Shown here piece by piece: positions 32,227 to 43,007 of a DNA stretch of 64,000 nucleotides. The notes under the pieces are model-generated. The model had not been told where the DNA came from. It made no database searches and worked only from the letters and a program-made list of their open reading frames with translations. A program made the position numbers and the translations under genes. Every line of letters starts with the position of its first letter. Within the stretch, counting starts at the first letter, position 1. Source of the DNA: Cercophora sp. LCS_1 (taxonomy: Eukaryota > Ascomycota > Sordariomycetes > Sordariales > Lasiosphaeriaceae); NCBI GenBank assembly GCA_036250225.1, contig JAPZLL010000011.1:1054001-1118000 (forward strand), in the 5' to 3' direction.

Positions 32227-32913
32227 CTCTCAGGTGCAGCATCTGTCAGAACATCACACTGATGATGTATCTTGTTGTTTATTTAGCAAATTTCTAGCCA
32301 GGGACAGACCCCGGTGGAACTTTATGCCGAGATTTTCTAGCATATTATTGATCGAGTTTGTTTTAGGGGAAGTGCGTTTTCTCGACAGAACGTTGATCGG
32401 ATGGGCAGTATAAATGCCTGCCAGACGAAATAGGACATGGCGACCACGCAAATAGCACCAGTGGACTTTAGCTTCCAGACTAACAAGAGGAAGAATGTTT
32501 CGAGAAATACCCCCAAGACATTGAAACTGCAAAATTTAGACTCGTGTAATCTTTTTCTTCATTTGATGACTTCAGCACATCAACAAACCCATAGGGAATC
32601 CTATTTTCTGTAGGGATATGATATCAGCTTGGCCTTGGCAAGGTGGGGCGCTTGTCCAACTAGGCCCAATTGAAGGCTTTTCCATTGCAGGGGACCTGAA
32701 ACGGACCCAGCCTCCTATTATCAAGGGGACCCCACACAATGGACAGTCCTGGCATCCCGCCACTCCACCCACAAGAACACCTTTTGCACCCCGACCAGGT
32801 CCCTCATGCCTAGTTGTTGATGAGATCAGCAACAACGGCGCCCAAGGGCGAAAAGTGGAACGAAATCATCCATCGATGCACTCGATGCACGTCACAGCCC
32901 GACATGGTCAAAA
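32227..32913. other. Intergenic spacer upstream of HET gene
   Basis: The 687 bp lie between the subtilase stop codon and the HET start codon. Nothing coding or repeated was recognised; the promoter of the HET gene must lie here. Confidence 0.5.
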
Positions 32914-35635
32914 ATGGAGCCCGACGAAATGGACTCGAATGTTTCCGAGTACATGGCCCTCTTCGTCAAGGCTCTGGAAGGCGCAGTGCAAACAATAAAA
33001 TCGCTGCGGGTTCCAGCAGACTCGACGCCAACCGCGCAGCGTGACCAAACAAGCTGTCCAGAAGCACGAGCGCGTGTTGCAGCAGCAGCATCCAACTTGA
33101 AGGAAATCCTACTCGACGGACCCCTGGCTTCCCGGAATCCAGCACGGATATCCAGGACACTGAGGCAAAGACTATTCGTCTCATTAACAGGGGGTCTCGA
33201 TGTCATTCGCGAGTTATACGCCGAAGTCCCACAATGGACCAGCATCAAGAGCGATCGGTTCATGTCGACCTGGTCCAACCTTGAGGTTCAGGTCGCTCTG
33301 GAAGACGCGCAAGAGCATCTGGAGTGTATAGAACGGCGTCCGATTCGGCAAATTGGATTCCCATACACTTCCATCGACTCCCCGACAGGTATTAGGCTTG
33401 TCCGTCTGTTGCCGCATCACGATCCAGAGGCTCCGATTGAATGTCAACTTCTACACGTCGACCGCTACCAAGACAGGACCTACGCGGTTCTCTCATACGC
33501 CTCAAACTCATTCCAGATTCCAATCCTTCTCGATAACCACGCTTTCCATATCCCATCCAACCTCCATTCAGCCCTGCAGCACTTCCGCCATGAAACCCGC
33601 CCTCGCCTCCTCTGGATCGACGCCCTCTGCGTCAACCATTCCGACCCTGTCGACAAGAACAACCAAGTATCCCGCACACGCGCCATCTACCAAAACGCAT
33701 ACACCATTCTCATGTGGACGGGTCCGGAATCCCAAAACAGTGAAACCGCCATGACCATCTTCCTCTCCCTCGAAGAGATCTTCGCCCCTGAACCACCACC
33801 CGAGGAACCAGACCCAGACTCGGACGGCTACTCCGACTCCTACTCATACACAAACTCATACACAAATTCCCACACCAACTCATACTCAAACACACAGGTC
33901 ACCTTCACCTCCGATGCAAGCCATAAAAACGAGGTCTATCCCTACTTAATGCACCCCCTCATCTCCACCTCCCTCCTCCCCGCCGTCCTGGCCGATCCAA
34001 ACGGGACCGCAACCCGCGCCTTTTTCAACCGGCGCTACTGGCACCGCGTGTGGACCCTCACCGAGACGGTAATAGGCAAACGCTCCCTCCTCTGCTGCGG
34101 CGAATACGGCGCAACATGGGAAACGGTAGCCAAAGCAACCAAAGAGTCAAAGGGACTCGCAATAGCCGTCGGGCTGGAGCAGACCAACACCGCCAACAGC
34201 GGGTCGGTAATGGACACGCTCTGGATTGCTCGTGTATTCGACCCGGTATCGCCGCACGCCGAGCTATCAGCAAAACTCCATGATCCAGACGAGGAGATAT
34301 CCCTCGTTGATGCCCTGATCGTTGCCCAAAAGTACGCCGCGTCCGACACGCGCGATTACATCTACGGCGTTTTACCGCTGATTGACAACAGCGAGCTGCA
34401 AATCGACTACAACAAGCCCGCATTCAGGGTCTACATGGACGTTGTGCGGGAGGAAGTCCATCGCTCGGAAAGCTGGGATGTGCTTTCTGCTTGTAGAGCA
34501 TGGGATTTCACACGACAACGGGAACGGTTCGTCCCGCTGGAGGAGTTTGTCCAGTCGTGTCTTGACGATGACGGAGATGTACCCGAGCTGGCGGCTGTCG
34601 CTGATGTGTTGAGACCTGATTCCGAGGATGATGACACCGACTCGGTCAGATCATACCGGGATGATTTAGGGGAGATGGGACGGGTTATCGCGTTTTCGCT
34701 CGCACGAGGAGGCGCCACGCATGAGGAGAGGAAGCAACCCGATGAAACGGACAGTGACCCCGGCACGTTTGAGGACATGGCGATGGCGTGGCTACCGTCG
34801 TGGGTGCCGCGGTGGGATCTACGGAGCGCCCGACAGGCGGATATCAGGAAAGTTTTTAACAGGGAGGGACAACAACTCTTCCACGCAGCGCCGGGAACGA
34901 CGCCCCGGTATGCGTTCAAGGGGTTTGGAGGGTCTCAGCTCCAAGCGAGCGGGACCAAAGTCGATGTGGTGCACAGTGTTACCGCGGCTCGGGATTTCAC
35001 GTCCATGTGGGAACATTGGGTTCGAAGTAGGGCGTCGCTTGATGCTCCTGCTCCTAGTACGTTTCTGGAACCGAGACCGCAGGGAGGTGGTGGGCTTCGA
35101 AGTGTCTCGTTTGGTCTGCCGCTCAAGAAGCCGGCTGAGAACAAATCGCTGGGATTGAGAGCGATCTCCTTGGGGACCGGTGGTCCGTCGATGGGACCTA
35201 AACGGCTTCAGAGGGCGGTTTCTCAACCGCTGCTTCGTGGGAGGAGTGTCAATGCGCCGGACGAGAAGGAGTCGGGCGCAAGGAGGGCGATAGCTTCGAT
35301 TGCGGAGAGCATATCGGATCGACAACAACAGGGATTGGACTTGGCGTTTTTTGTCACTGTGCGTGGCTTTGTTGGGGTTGGTCCGATGGCTATGGAGGAC
35401 GGGGATGTTGTGTGCGTGTTATTTGGAGGGCGAGCTCCCCTTGTGCTACGGCCGCATCAGAGGGGATTTCACCTGGTAGGAGAAGCATGTGAGTGAACCT
35501 GTCCCTTTGCGTTCTGGCTTGGTTGAGTGTATGCTAACAAATTGGTGGATAGATGTCGAGGGACTCATGCGTGGTGAGGTACTGGGCATGCTGAACAGGG
35601 GGCAGCTCGTGCATGAAGAGTTCACATTGACATAG
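32914..35635 (+). CDS. HET-domain protein with polar repeat insert
   Basis: Exon 1 (32914-35488) and exon 2 (35553-35635) join across a 64-bp intron (donor GTGAGT, branch GCTAAC); the product is 885 residues. A helical N-terminal region of about 160 residues precedes the HET domain: YAVLSYASNSFQIPILLDN, RPRLLWIDALCVNHSDPVDK and RTRAIYQNAYTILMWTGPES, later RRYWHRVWTLTETVIGKR. Within the domain an insert reads GYSDSYSYTNSYTNSHTNSY, encoded by short tandem DNA repeats at about 33825-33895. Further on, DTRDYIYGVLPLI matches the DPRDKVYGLLGL box. Exon 2 supplies the conserved ending YVEGLMRGEVLGML, which would be lost if the single open frame were annotated alone. Likely role: nonself recognition and cell death. 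Confidence 0.9.
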
Positions 35636-36174
35636 TTGTAACACTTTTCCGCATTCCATTTGCAGAGCCCGTGTCTTAACTGCAACGGCGAACGACAAGA
35701 ACAATCCGAGCGGCTGTTTACGACGGGTACAGTTTTCCCGAACTACGCAAGTCCTGACGTATGAGATTATTCGATCCATCTTACACTGCCTCAAATATCT
35801 GCAAGTTCGTGCATAGAAAGCTCAGGATGCGAGTCTCCTAGTTGGTGGCCTTGCTTAGAATATGCAAGCCCACTGCTTGGCTTCGCTCCTGCTGTTCCTC
35901 ATCAACACGATCGGTGAGGCTCTGGGATGCTTGGCGAACACGTCACAGCCGTCAGCCCCACCCCCCCTGAATTGAATCCGGGCAGTTCCGTCATATCCAG
36001 CAGTGACCGATACCCAATGCGTGCCCGATCTTGGTCGGTTGGACGGTGCGCGGCATTTTTCTCATCCCTTTTTCCTTATTTTCCAACCAGACAGTGCCCT
36101 CATGTTCGGTCATCGATCGAGCACTTTGACAACAGCCATCCCCTTCTTCTTCCACATCGGATTATTCCTGCAAC
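35636..36174. other. Intergenic spacer
   Basis: The 539 bp hold the promoter of the following 1016-residue protein. A pyrimidine-rich tract (about 36057-36090) precedes the start. No gene or repeat was recognised. Confidence 0.5.
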
Positions 36175-39100
36175 ATGGATGTCTCCAAATTCACCGCGGC
36201 CGCAGTGGCTCAAACCAATGAGCTTCAGGTTGCCCTCGCGAGCTTGAACTTCGACTTTGCTCTCTTCAAAGTCGAGGCGCCCAGCGAATACAAGGCTGTG
36301 GGCATGTCGATGTCTCCTTCGCGCAAGAAGAATGCCGAAGACGGGCCAGCGCATCGCACCGCACGAAAGCTCGACGCTCTCCTGGGATCTATGGTCAGCG
36401 CCCCGGACGCGCTTCTTGCCGCCTATGGACAACGGGTGTCCGAGATCTCTTCGTCGCCAGCGTTTAATCCCCAGGGTTCGCGGAAGGACGGTATGTTCCA
36501 GGGGTATGTCGGGGCTGACTCTACGACTATATGGGCCGCGGCGACATCTGGAAGAGGCGCCATGGCAGTCCATCTGCTAGCCTGTATGCTGGCTCGGCTA
36601 TGGAGGCCAACCGAGGCAACGTCGATCTGGGCCGAGATTATCGAGCAACGAAAAACTCAGATTTCCCGCGAGTTCGATTCAGAAAACCCGTCCCACTTTC
36701 CCCTTATCCAGGCCTCTAAGTTTGACCTCTCGAGGGCTGAACTCGCCAGCTGGGATGCCAGCGCACGTGCATGGCTTACCGTTGCCGACAACGCCAAGAA
36801 GCATCAACACTCGCAGCTTCGCTTAATCCTGGAAGGCTTGTCCATTTCGGTCAACAACACGACCCTGCCGTTTGATAGCGTCATCAAAGCATGGCGATCC
36901 GGGATGGAAATGGTGGAGAGTCTGCTCAAAGGCGTGTCGCAGAGAGTGAGCGATGGAACAATGCTCCTTGCGCTATCCGCCTGGCATCTATTTCCCGACA
37001 TGGATGTGTTCTGTGATACCAATAAAACGGTGCAGCAGCGTGATGCTATCATGAAGAATGCCGGCCGTGTTATTGTGGGCCTTGAGGATGCGGATCCGTC
37101 ACAGAGTACTGGTATTTTCTGGTCGCTCTCGCTTTCCCATCTTCGGTATTACGGCGACCCTGTTCGCTGCCGACGCTCCGCTGCCCAGGATGCATCCCGG
37201 GTCTCGTTTGACGAGTTCTCTCTGGTCGCTCTTGGGGGTTTTTTGCAACGTTGGTGCGTATGGACGCGGGGCGGCCTAGATATCGACGCTGTTTGCGAGA
37301 TGATCATTGCTGTGGGCGACTTTGTTGGTCAAATCGACAGCACTTTCCCTACCGACATAACCATGACGATTGAGGACTGGAGGGCCGCGCACGAGCTGGC
37401 TAGGTTGAATAGCGGATGGATAGGGTTCCTTGTTAAGGCTTGCGAAATGCTAAGAGGAGCCGGGAAGCGCGACCGGAAGGATTTCGAAAATCTCTTCAAG
37501 CTGGGAACACGCAGAGGTGCTAGCTTCCTTGGAAAACTTGAGGGCCATCCACCACGTCTGTTCGGGCTCACATCTGCAAGCACCGTTCTTCGCCTCCTCA
37601 CGGACGACGAAGAGTGCCAGATAGATGCATTGAGACTCATTCTATCACAGCACCCAAAAGCACGAAACACGGCGGTGCTTGCGAGCTATACCCACAGGTG
37701 CCCACGCTTGGAACTCTCCTGGACGGAGCTCGCTACCCTCGTCCCAGTGCCGCCAGAAGCTGGATCCCAAAGTTCAATCCATGCCCGCTGGGTGCCTTTC
37801 GAGAGAGCGAACCTGAGACATCCTCTGTGGCTAGGGCTCGGCGCCGAGTACAACAAAACTCGGTTCGATGAACTGGCATATGCGGAGGAGATCTGCCAAT
37901 ATTATGCTTCTGACAATCTAGACAACGTCCAGTTGGAGAACCAAGTTGGCCTTTGCTACGACTCAACATCAACCCGGGTGACAGGAGCGGGAATCCCAAT
38001 CTCAAGTGGTTGTTTTGATATCTGGCCAAGTGACGACACCACGATACACTCAGCGAGCCGAAAGGCGCTCTTACTTCCAAGAATCAACGGTCCAGATGCT
38101 CGCGTTGGTATCTACGCAAAGGGTCTCAGTCTGGATGAGATTGAGGTGCCCGTCAAGGTTCTCTCAAATCTGGTCGCCAAAAGGTCGTTCGATGTGAAGA
38201 AGCTTCAACATCATCTGACCAACGTGTGGCTTTCAACAGCCTCTGAGGGTTTCATCCGTTCCATGAGGGCTTTGGCTTCGGCGGATCTCGTCTACCGGCT
38301 TATGCCCAGCGCGATGGTATCCCTTAGCGTCCTGCATAAAGAACTTGGAGAACGCAAATGGGTGCCGCGAAGCGACCTCGAGGTCCCATATGAAGATCAG
38401 GACGACGATTTCGTTCTGGTGAAACGGCAGAGAACCGCTTTTGAGCGCTTTGAGATTGATCGACTCCAGAGTTTCTCGTGTGTGGCACTTTTCGAGACGG
38501 GAACCATGGACCTGCCCGCCGATTGCTTCGCCAACGTCATGGCAATCTCATCCGGGAATTCCATCTTCGCTTCAGGCTCTATACTGTGCGACCCGTGGGA
38601 CGATGTTCAGCCCTATGAAGTTCGGAGGCTAGTCGCTAATATTGGGCGGCCTGGGGTTGCGATGCTCATGCCACCAGCAGGCCACCGAATGAAGGAGCCC
38701 GAGTTCCACGCATGGCGGCTGATCAACCACGCCCCTTTTGACGACGGCATCAAAGATCGATTTCACAATACATCCATGCACCTCTCGTTTACGGGCTACG
38801 AGAGCCCCGTCCCCGGCACCGTCAGCCACGGCGCCCAAGACCAGGAGGCAATCTACGTCGAAACCTTGGCACAGGTGTACGATGGCTCAAAGTGGATTGG
38901 CGATGTGGATATCCTCAAAGGACTGGAAAGTCCACTGATGGAGCGAGCCGTCTTAGCGGACTCGTGCCGGCGGGACAAGATGGTACGGGGCCCACGTTTC
39001 CCTGCGGTGTCAATCGACAACTGGGACGAGTTAGTCGACTCGCCGAGTGTAGCTGGAGTAGTAAGGGCGCACGGTAATGCGGTAGGGCGACTTGCAGCTG

Positions 39101-39225
39101 CGTTGATTTCGATACAAAAGAATCGGTTGACTGTCGTCTTGCCGAGCAAGGTGTGTTGGGAATGTTTAGAGACGACTACTCGCCATTCGAAGGATGAACT
39201 GTCTGTGGGGATCTATGTTCAGTGA
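36175..39225 (+). CDS. Large fungal protein of unknown function, single exon
   Basis: One uninterrupted frame encodes 1016 residues from MDVSKFTAAAVAQTNELQVA to ELSVGIYVQ. I do not recognise the family beyond a general resemblance to large, widespread Pezizomycotina proteins of unknown function. Visible features: no signal peptide or clear membrane helix, many Trp and Leu residues, a region GFLQRWCVWTRGGLDIDAVC near the middle, an acidic stretch (LEVPYEDQDDDFVLVKRQ) at about residue 740, and MLMPPAGHRMKEPEFHAWRL near 830. It is presumably cytosolic. It sits between two HET genes, a setting common for such proteins, but no functional link is demonstrated. The frame has no sign of decay. Confidence 0.75.
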   Translation: MDVSKFTAAAVAQTNELQVALASLNFDFALFKVEAPSEYKAVGMSMSPSRKKNAEDGPAHRTARKLDALLGSMVSAPDALLAAYGQRVSEISSSPAFNPQGSRKDGMFQGYVGADSTTIWAAATSGRGAMAVHLLACMLARLWRPTEATSIWAEIIEQRKTQISREFDSENPSHFPLIQASKFDLSRAELASWDASARAWLTVADNAKKHQHSQLRLILEGLSISVNNTTLPFDSVIKAWRSGMEMVESLLKGVSQRVSDGTMLLALSAWHLFPDMDVFCDTNKTVQQRDAIMKNAGRVIVGLEDADPSQSTGIFWSLSLSHLRYYGDPVRCRRSAAQDASRVSFDEFSLVALGGFLQRWCVWTRGGLDIDAVCEMIIAVGDFVGQIDSTFPTDITMTIEDWRAAHELARLNSGWIGFLVKACEMLRGAGKRDRKDFENLFKLGTRRGASFLGKLEGHPPRLFGLTSASTVLRLLTDDEECQIDALRLILSQHPKARNTAVLASYTHRCPRLELSWTELATLVPVPPEAGSQSSIHARWVPFERANLRHPLWLGLGAEYNKTRFDELAYAEEICQYYASDNLDNVQLENQVGLCYDSTSTRVTGAGIPISSGCFDIWPSDDTTIHSASRKALLLPRINGPDARVGIYAKGLSLDEIEVPVKVLSNLVAKRSFDVKKLQHHLTNVWLSTASEGFIRSMRALASADLVYRLMPSAMVSLSVLHKELGERKWVPRSDLEVPYEDQDDDFVLVKRQRTAFERFEIDRLQSFSCVALFETGTMDLPADCFANVMAISSGNSIFASGSILCDPWDDVQPYEVRRLVANIGRPGVAMLMPPAGHRMKEPEFHAWRLINHAPFDDGIKDRFHNTSMHLSFTGYESPVPGTVSHGAQDQEAIYVETLAQVYDGSKWIGDVDILKGLESPLMERAVLADSCRRDKMVRGPRFPAVSIDNWDELVDSPSVAGVVRAHGNAVGRLAAALISIQKNRLTVVLPSKVCWECLETTTRHSKDELSVGIYVQ

Positions 39226-40131
39226 TTCATTTTGGTTGCGATCACTCATTTCCGCCTCATGCTTCGTGCTGATTCGTCCTGCCCATGCCGAACTATTCAG
39301 AGGTCTTCACGTTTTGGCGGGCGTGCCAATGGTTTTTTTTTTTTTTGGTGGGGGGGGGGGCACCTTTGATAGATGCCGTATGCGCCATCGCCAATCTGAC
39401 GAAGGCTGTTGAGGGACCAGGGCCCGTGGTGCTATAATTTGCAGTATCACTCAGTATCGCATATACCTAGGTCCCGAATCACATGGCGTACACGGGATGG
39501 AGAAGAAAGCACTCACATCATTGCACCAGTAAATACCAGTGTCATACGAGCAGCTAACTCTGGCGCAAACTGCGGGACCTCTACTCATATAGGGCTAGCC
39601 GCCCACACCAGCCAAATACTTGATGCTTACGCGACGCGATATCTGACAGCAGCAGGCCACCGGCAAAAGCAGTTGTGGCCCGCATAACTCTGCTGCTTGT
39701 CGAGATTGCCGCTGCTGTCCTTCGCTTAGCCCCATTTTACCCCTTTGTAAAGGACGATTTACAACCTCATGAAAGATGAGAAGAAACAATACATTTCTGT
39801 CTCCATGTCTCTCGTTTAGGTTCCGGCAGTCTCCGGATATTATCACACCCCATTCTTAACCAGCAGGTTCCGGGTAAAAGCTTGAACGTCCCCGCTTTTC
39901 AAGTCGGCCGCCGGAAGCATGCTCAGGATTCAGCGCTTGCCGCTTACACTACGCGCTAATTGGAAGGATCGAGTAAATAGTTTGCCAGGTTGTATTCTGG
40001 CCACCGGCTGTATAAAACGGGATGTTAATGACGGCGAGACTCCGAAGATGACGGAGATAAATGCAAGACTTCGGTCTGTTCCTGGAGGCAGATGAGGTCC
40101 CTGCCACCCGACTCGATTGCCTCCATGTCGC
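39226..40131. other. Intergenic region with T/G homopolymer tract
   Basis: About 0.9 kb with no supported gene. A run of T directly followed by G-rich sequence lies near 39332-39360. The distal part contains the promoter of the following secreted-protein gene. Confidence 0.5.
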
Positions 40132-42445
40132 ATGCGTATGGTCAAGATGCGGCTCTTCCTCTTGATGGCAGCCGCTGTACCGGGATTCGAGATAGTGCCA
40201 AGATTCACCAACAGCTCCGGCCTGAGAACCAACTCCTCGTCGCCACCCAACCGCTGCACGGACAGCAATTTCCAGAAGCCCGCATATGAAATCAGTAACC
40301 TCGAGTTTCTCACAAGCATCCGGGATCCCGCAAAATCAACCTATACCCCGCGCTGGACTTCACTTACATTCAGTCTTCGGGATGCGGCAAACGACTACTC
40401 TCTATCCTGCAACAGGGCCACCACGGAATACTACGGCGAGCTCTGGACCAAGGACGGCTGCGTCCCTGAAACTGGCTCTCTCTGTCACGGGATTCAAAGT
40501 TTGTGACTCTGTTCAGTGGCGTGGATGTGTGGGAAGAGTCGCGCACCGCCAAGCTTGATGTAATTAAGCTGGTGCAGTATTGGTATTGCGATGCTGTCAA
40601 TGGGTTGTATCCGTGAGTGACACTACCTCCTCACCTTGGTATCCAGACTGTCATTGCTGATTTTATGACAGGCAAGTGTATCAGGCTCGCGCCGAAGTTA
40701 ACCTCAACATCTCGTGCAAGACTAACAAGACGCACCTTGATCCCCCCTATCCTTGCAAGATCGATAACCCCATGCCAATCAAGATTGATCCGCAATGGCA
40801 ACCCACGGGACCATTGCCAGGAACCGTAGCACTCATACCGAATCCCTCTCGCCCTCCACGCACACAGGGAATCTCCCCTCCACCAACCGCGGGCTGCACC
40901 GAGGCGTCTTTTAGTTGGCCGGACTGGACTGTTGCCAACTTCTCAACGACGACCCAGGGCCCGAGCTTCACAATCACCAGTCGGGTGACGGGCGATGTTC
41001 TTTTTTGCTCTGGCCACTCATCGTCCATTAGCTGTGGGCAAGCTCCAAACATCCCCGGCAGGTCTGCCATGACCGTCTCGTACAACACGAGCAACGATGG
41101 TTTTGACATCGAGCACCACTGGCAATGCGGCGACGTCAAGGGCCAACATTCAACCACGTTCACGGCGGTCGGATCATTCGCAAAACCCAGCACTTGCAGC
41201 AGCTCGTCCTGTTCCGTTGACCCCTTAAAAGTCGCCGGGCGGCTCATAAAGCCCGTCGACCTCCTTCCAACACCCATTCCCGTCCCTGCTGGAGCCAACG
41301 CATCCGAGTGTCTGAAAAAGTCGCAACAGTGGCAGATTGACGGAGCATGGTCCATCACAAAATTCAACTACCAAATCACGAGAGGATATCTCGTTAGTTA
41401 CGGCACGTACCAAAGCGACACATGGACCTGGTCCCGCACTTTAGAGCTCACACTCGAAAACCGTGTCATCGGCGTGACCCAATCCTGCACCCTCTCCGGC
41501 GCAGCAACCGACAACCCAACGGGACAATGGTTCCTCTGCCTGACCCCTCCCTACCCACACACCCTCGACGTCTACCGCACCGTCAAAACCTACATCCAAC
41601 TCAACACCTCTCCCCTCAACTCGGCCGCCCTCCGCATCAACCAAACCTGGTACTGCGACGGCCCGTCCTCCCCCACCGAAACCACCGCTCACGGCCTCGT
41701 CACGTCCAACACCATCATCCCCGCCCTCTACTGCGGCACCCGCAACGACACCGGCTACAACCTCCGATGCGGCATCCCCAACGCCTTCACCGGCCTCGCC
41801 CCCATCTGCGACTACCACGCCACCACAACTTGGTGCCAACTCCGCTGGCTAAACTCGCCATCCGAAGACCCCCGCTACCCGGTCTCGGTCGCCGCCCAAA
41901 ACATGTCCCTCACGCCCCTACCACCCGACGCCCTCACCACCCCTCTCACCTCCCCCACCCACCCATCCTGCACCGTCGCCTCCCTCGGCCGCCCCGTCAT
42001 CTGGACCCTGTCCCACGGTTCCTCCTCCCCCTACCTCACATTCAATAAATGGTTCCCTCCAAACCCATACTACACCCTCGTCCTCAACTCGAGCGTCTTC
42101 CCGTCCTACCCCATCACCGACATTGGCATGCGTGACGACTGGCTTGAGCCGTCGGGGGCCTTTACGCCGTGGCTTCCCGGGTGGGAACCAAACACCTACC
42201 GGGACTGGGGCCCGCAGCTGGTTCGGAAGACGCGGCCGGTGTATAACATGCTGGGATGGAAGTTTAGGATTGATTTGAGCAGGGGGTACTTGGAGTTGGA
42301 GAAGGGGTGGTATTGCGATGACAAGGACTTGGGACGGCCGGTTGTTTTTAGGGGCGTTTGGAGGGGTTCTTTGGAGGGGTGGAAGTGTGAGTGGGTTTAT
42401 TCGGGGGAGGGGAAGGAGGGAGTGGTGGAGGGGGTGGGTGTTTAG
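40132..42445 (+). pseudogene. Secreted multi-domain fungal protein of unknown function, with one frameshift
   Basis: Exon 1 (40132-40612) and exon 2 (40672-42445) are joined by a 59-bp intron (donor GTGAGT, acceptor ATGACAG). A signal peptide (MRLFLLMAAAVPGF) starts a protein of about 750 residues with repeated units of the kind TLTFSLRDAANDYSLSCN, WSRTLELTLENRVIGVTQSC and NQTWYCD, each with Trp/Cys positions; this looks like several beta-sandwich-type repeats of a fungal secreted family I cannot name. Near 40496-40498 the frame must shift by one base: upstream SLCHGIQSL then stop, while KFVTLFSGVDVWEESRTAKL continues in another frame and runs into exon 2 (VYQARAEVNLNISCK). Loss of one A from an A-run would explain it. 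It could be a true mutation or an assembly error. Many N-glycosylation sites (NTS, NMS, NSS) support secretion. Confidence 0.6.
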
Positions 42446-43007
42446 TTGAGGGAGGGAATGTGGAGGTTAGGCCGGAGGTGAGTTGGAGCGTTAGGGAGGG
42501 GGCGGTGAAGGGGGATTTTTGGGGGGGTTCGTATGGGAGGGGGTGGGGATGGGAGTGATTTTTTTGGTTTTTCTTTATCTTCCTTTTTTTTTTTTTTTCT
42601 CACTTTTGTTTTGGCAATCGCTTGGCCGTGTGTATCTATTACCTAGCGACCAAACCAGGGCATTGTGGGCCCCGGGGATTGAACCTCGGGGTCTTTTGGG
42701 GTCTGTACAAATTGTCCGCGTCTCTCGATCCAATCTGTGCCTGATTGGTTCCGCAATTGCGCCCGTGAGAGCCTGTTCACGGGTCATGACGATTGGTCGT
42801 GTGTACCCGGTTTTCTGGTAACCGCTTGCCAAGCAACAGAATCACCCCACTTCATGGCGTCGGTGATTGCTGTGCCGGTTGCTCAGAACTTCATCATCTA
42901 ACCTCGCGACACAAGACGCCACCGGCTCTGACTTACGATACCTTTTGGATTATCTCCCACTTTCCCGAGACAAAAAACAAAAAAAGAGGCGAGGAGAGAG
43001 CATCCAG
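42446..43007. other. Spacer with possible SINE-like sequence
   Basis: The 562 bp between the secreted-protein locus and the HET gene hold no protein gene. Read on the minus strand, a pol III B-box-like GGTTCAATCC lies near 42678-42687 and is followed after about 80 bases by a run of about 15 A (T run on plus at about 42584-42598). A matching A-box was not found, so a SINE remnant is only a possibility. Confidence 0.3.

Noticed and set aside
41422..42048. Plus-strand Arg/Pro/His-rich ORF of 208 codons
   Set aside because: It is an out-of-frame shadow of the secreted-protein gene produced by C-rich codon endings.
42640..42720. tRNA gene on the minus strand
   Set aside because: A T-arm-like GGTTCAATCC is present, but no D-arm, anticodon arm or acceptor stem could be formed at the right distances.
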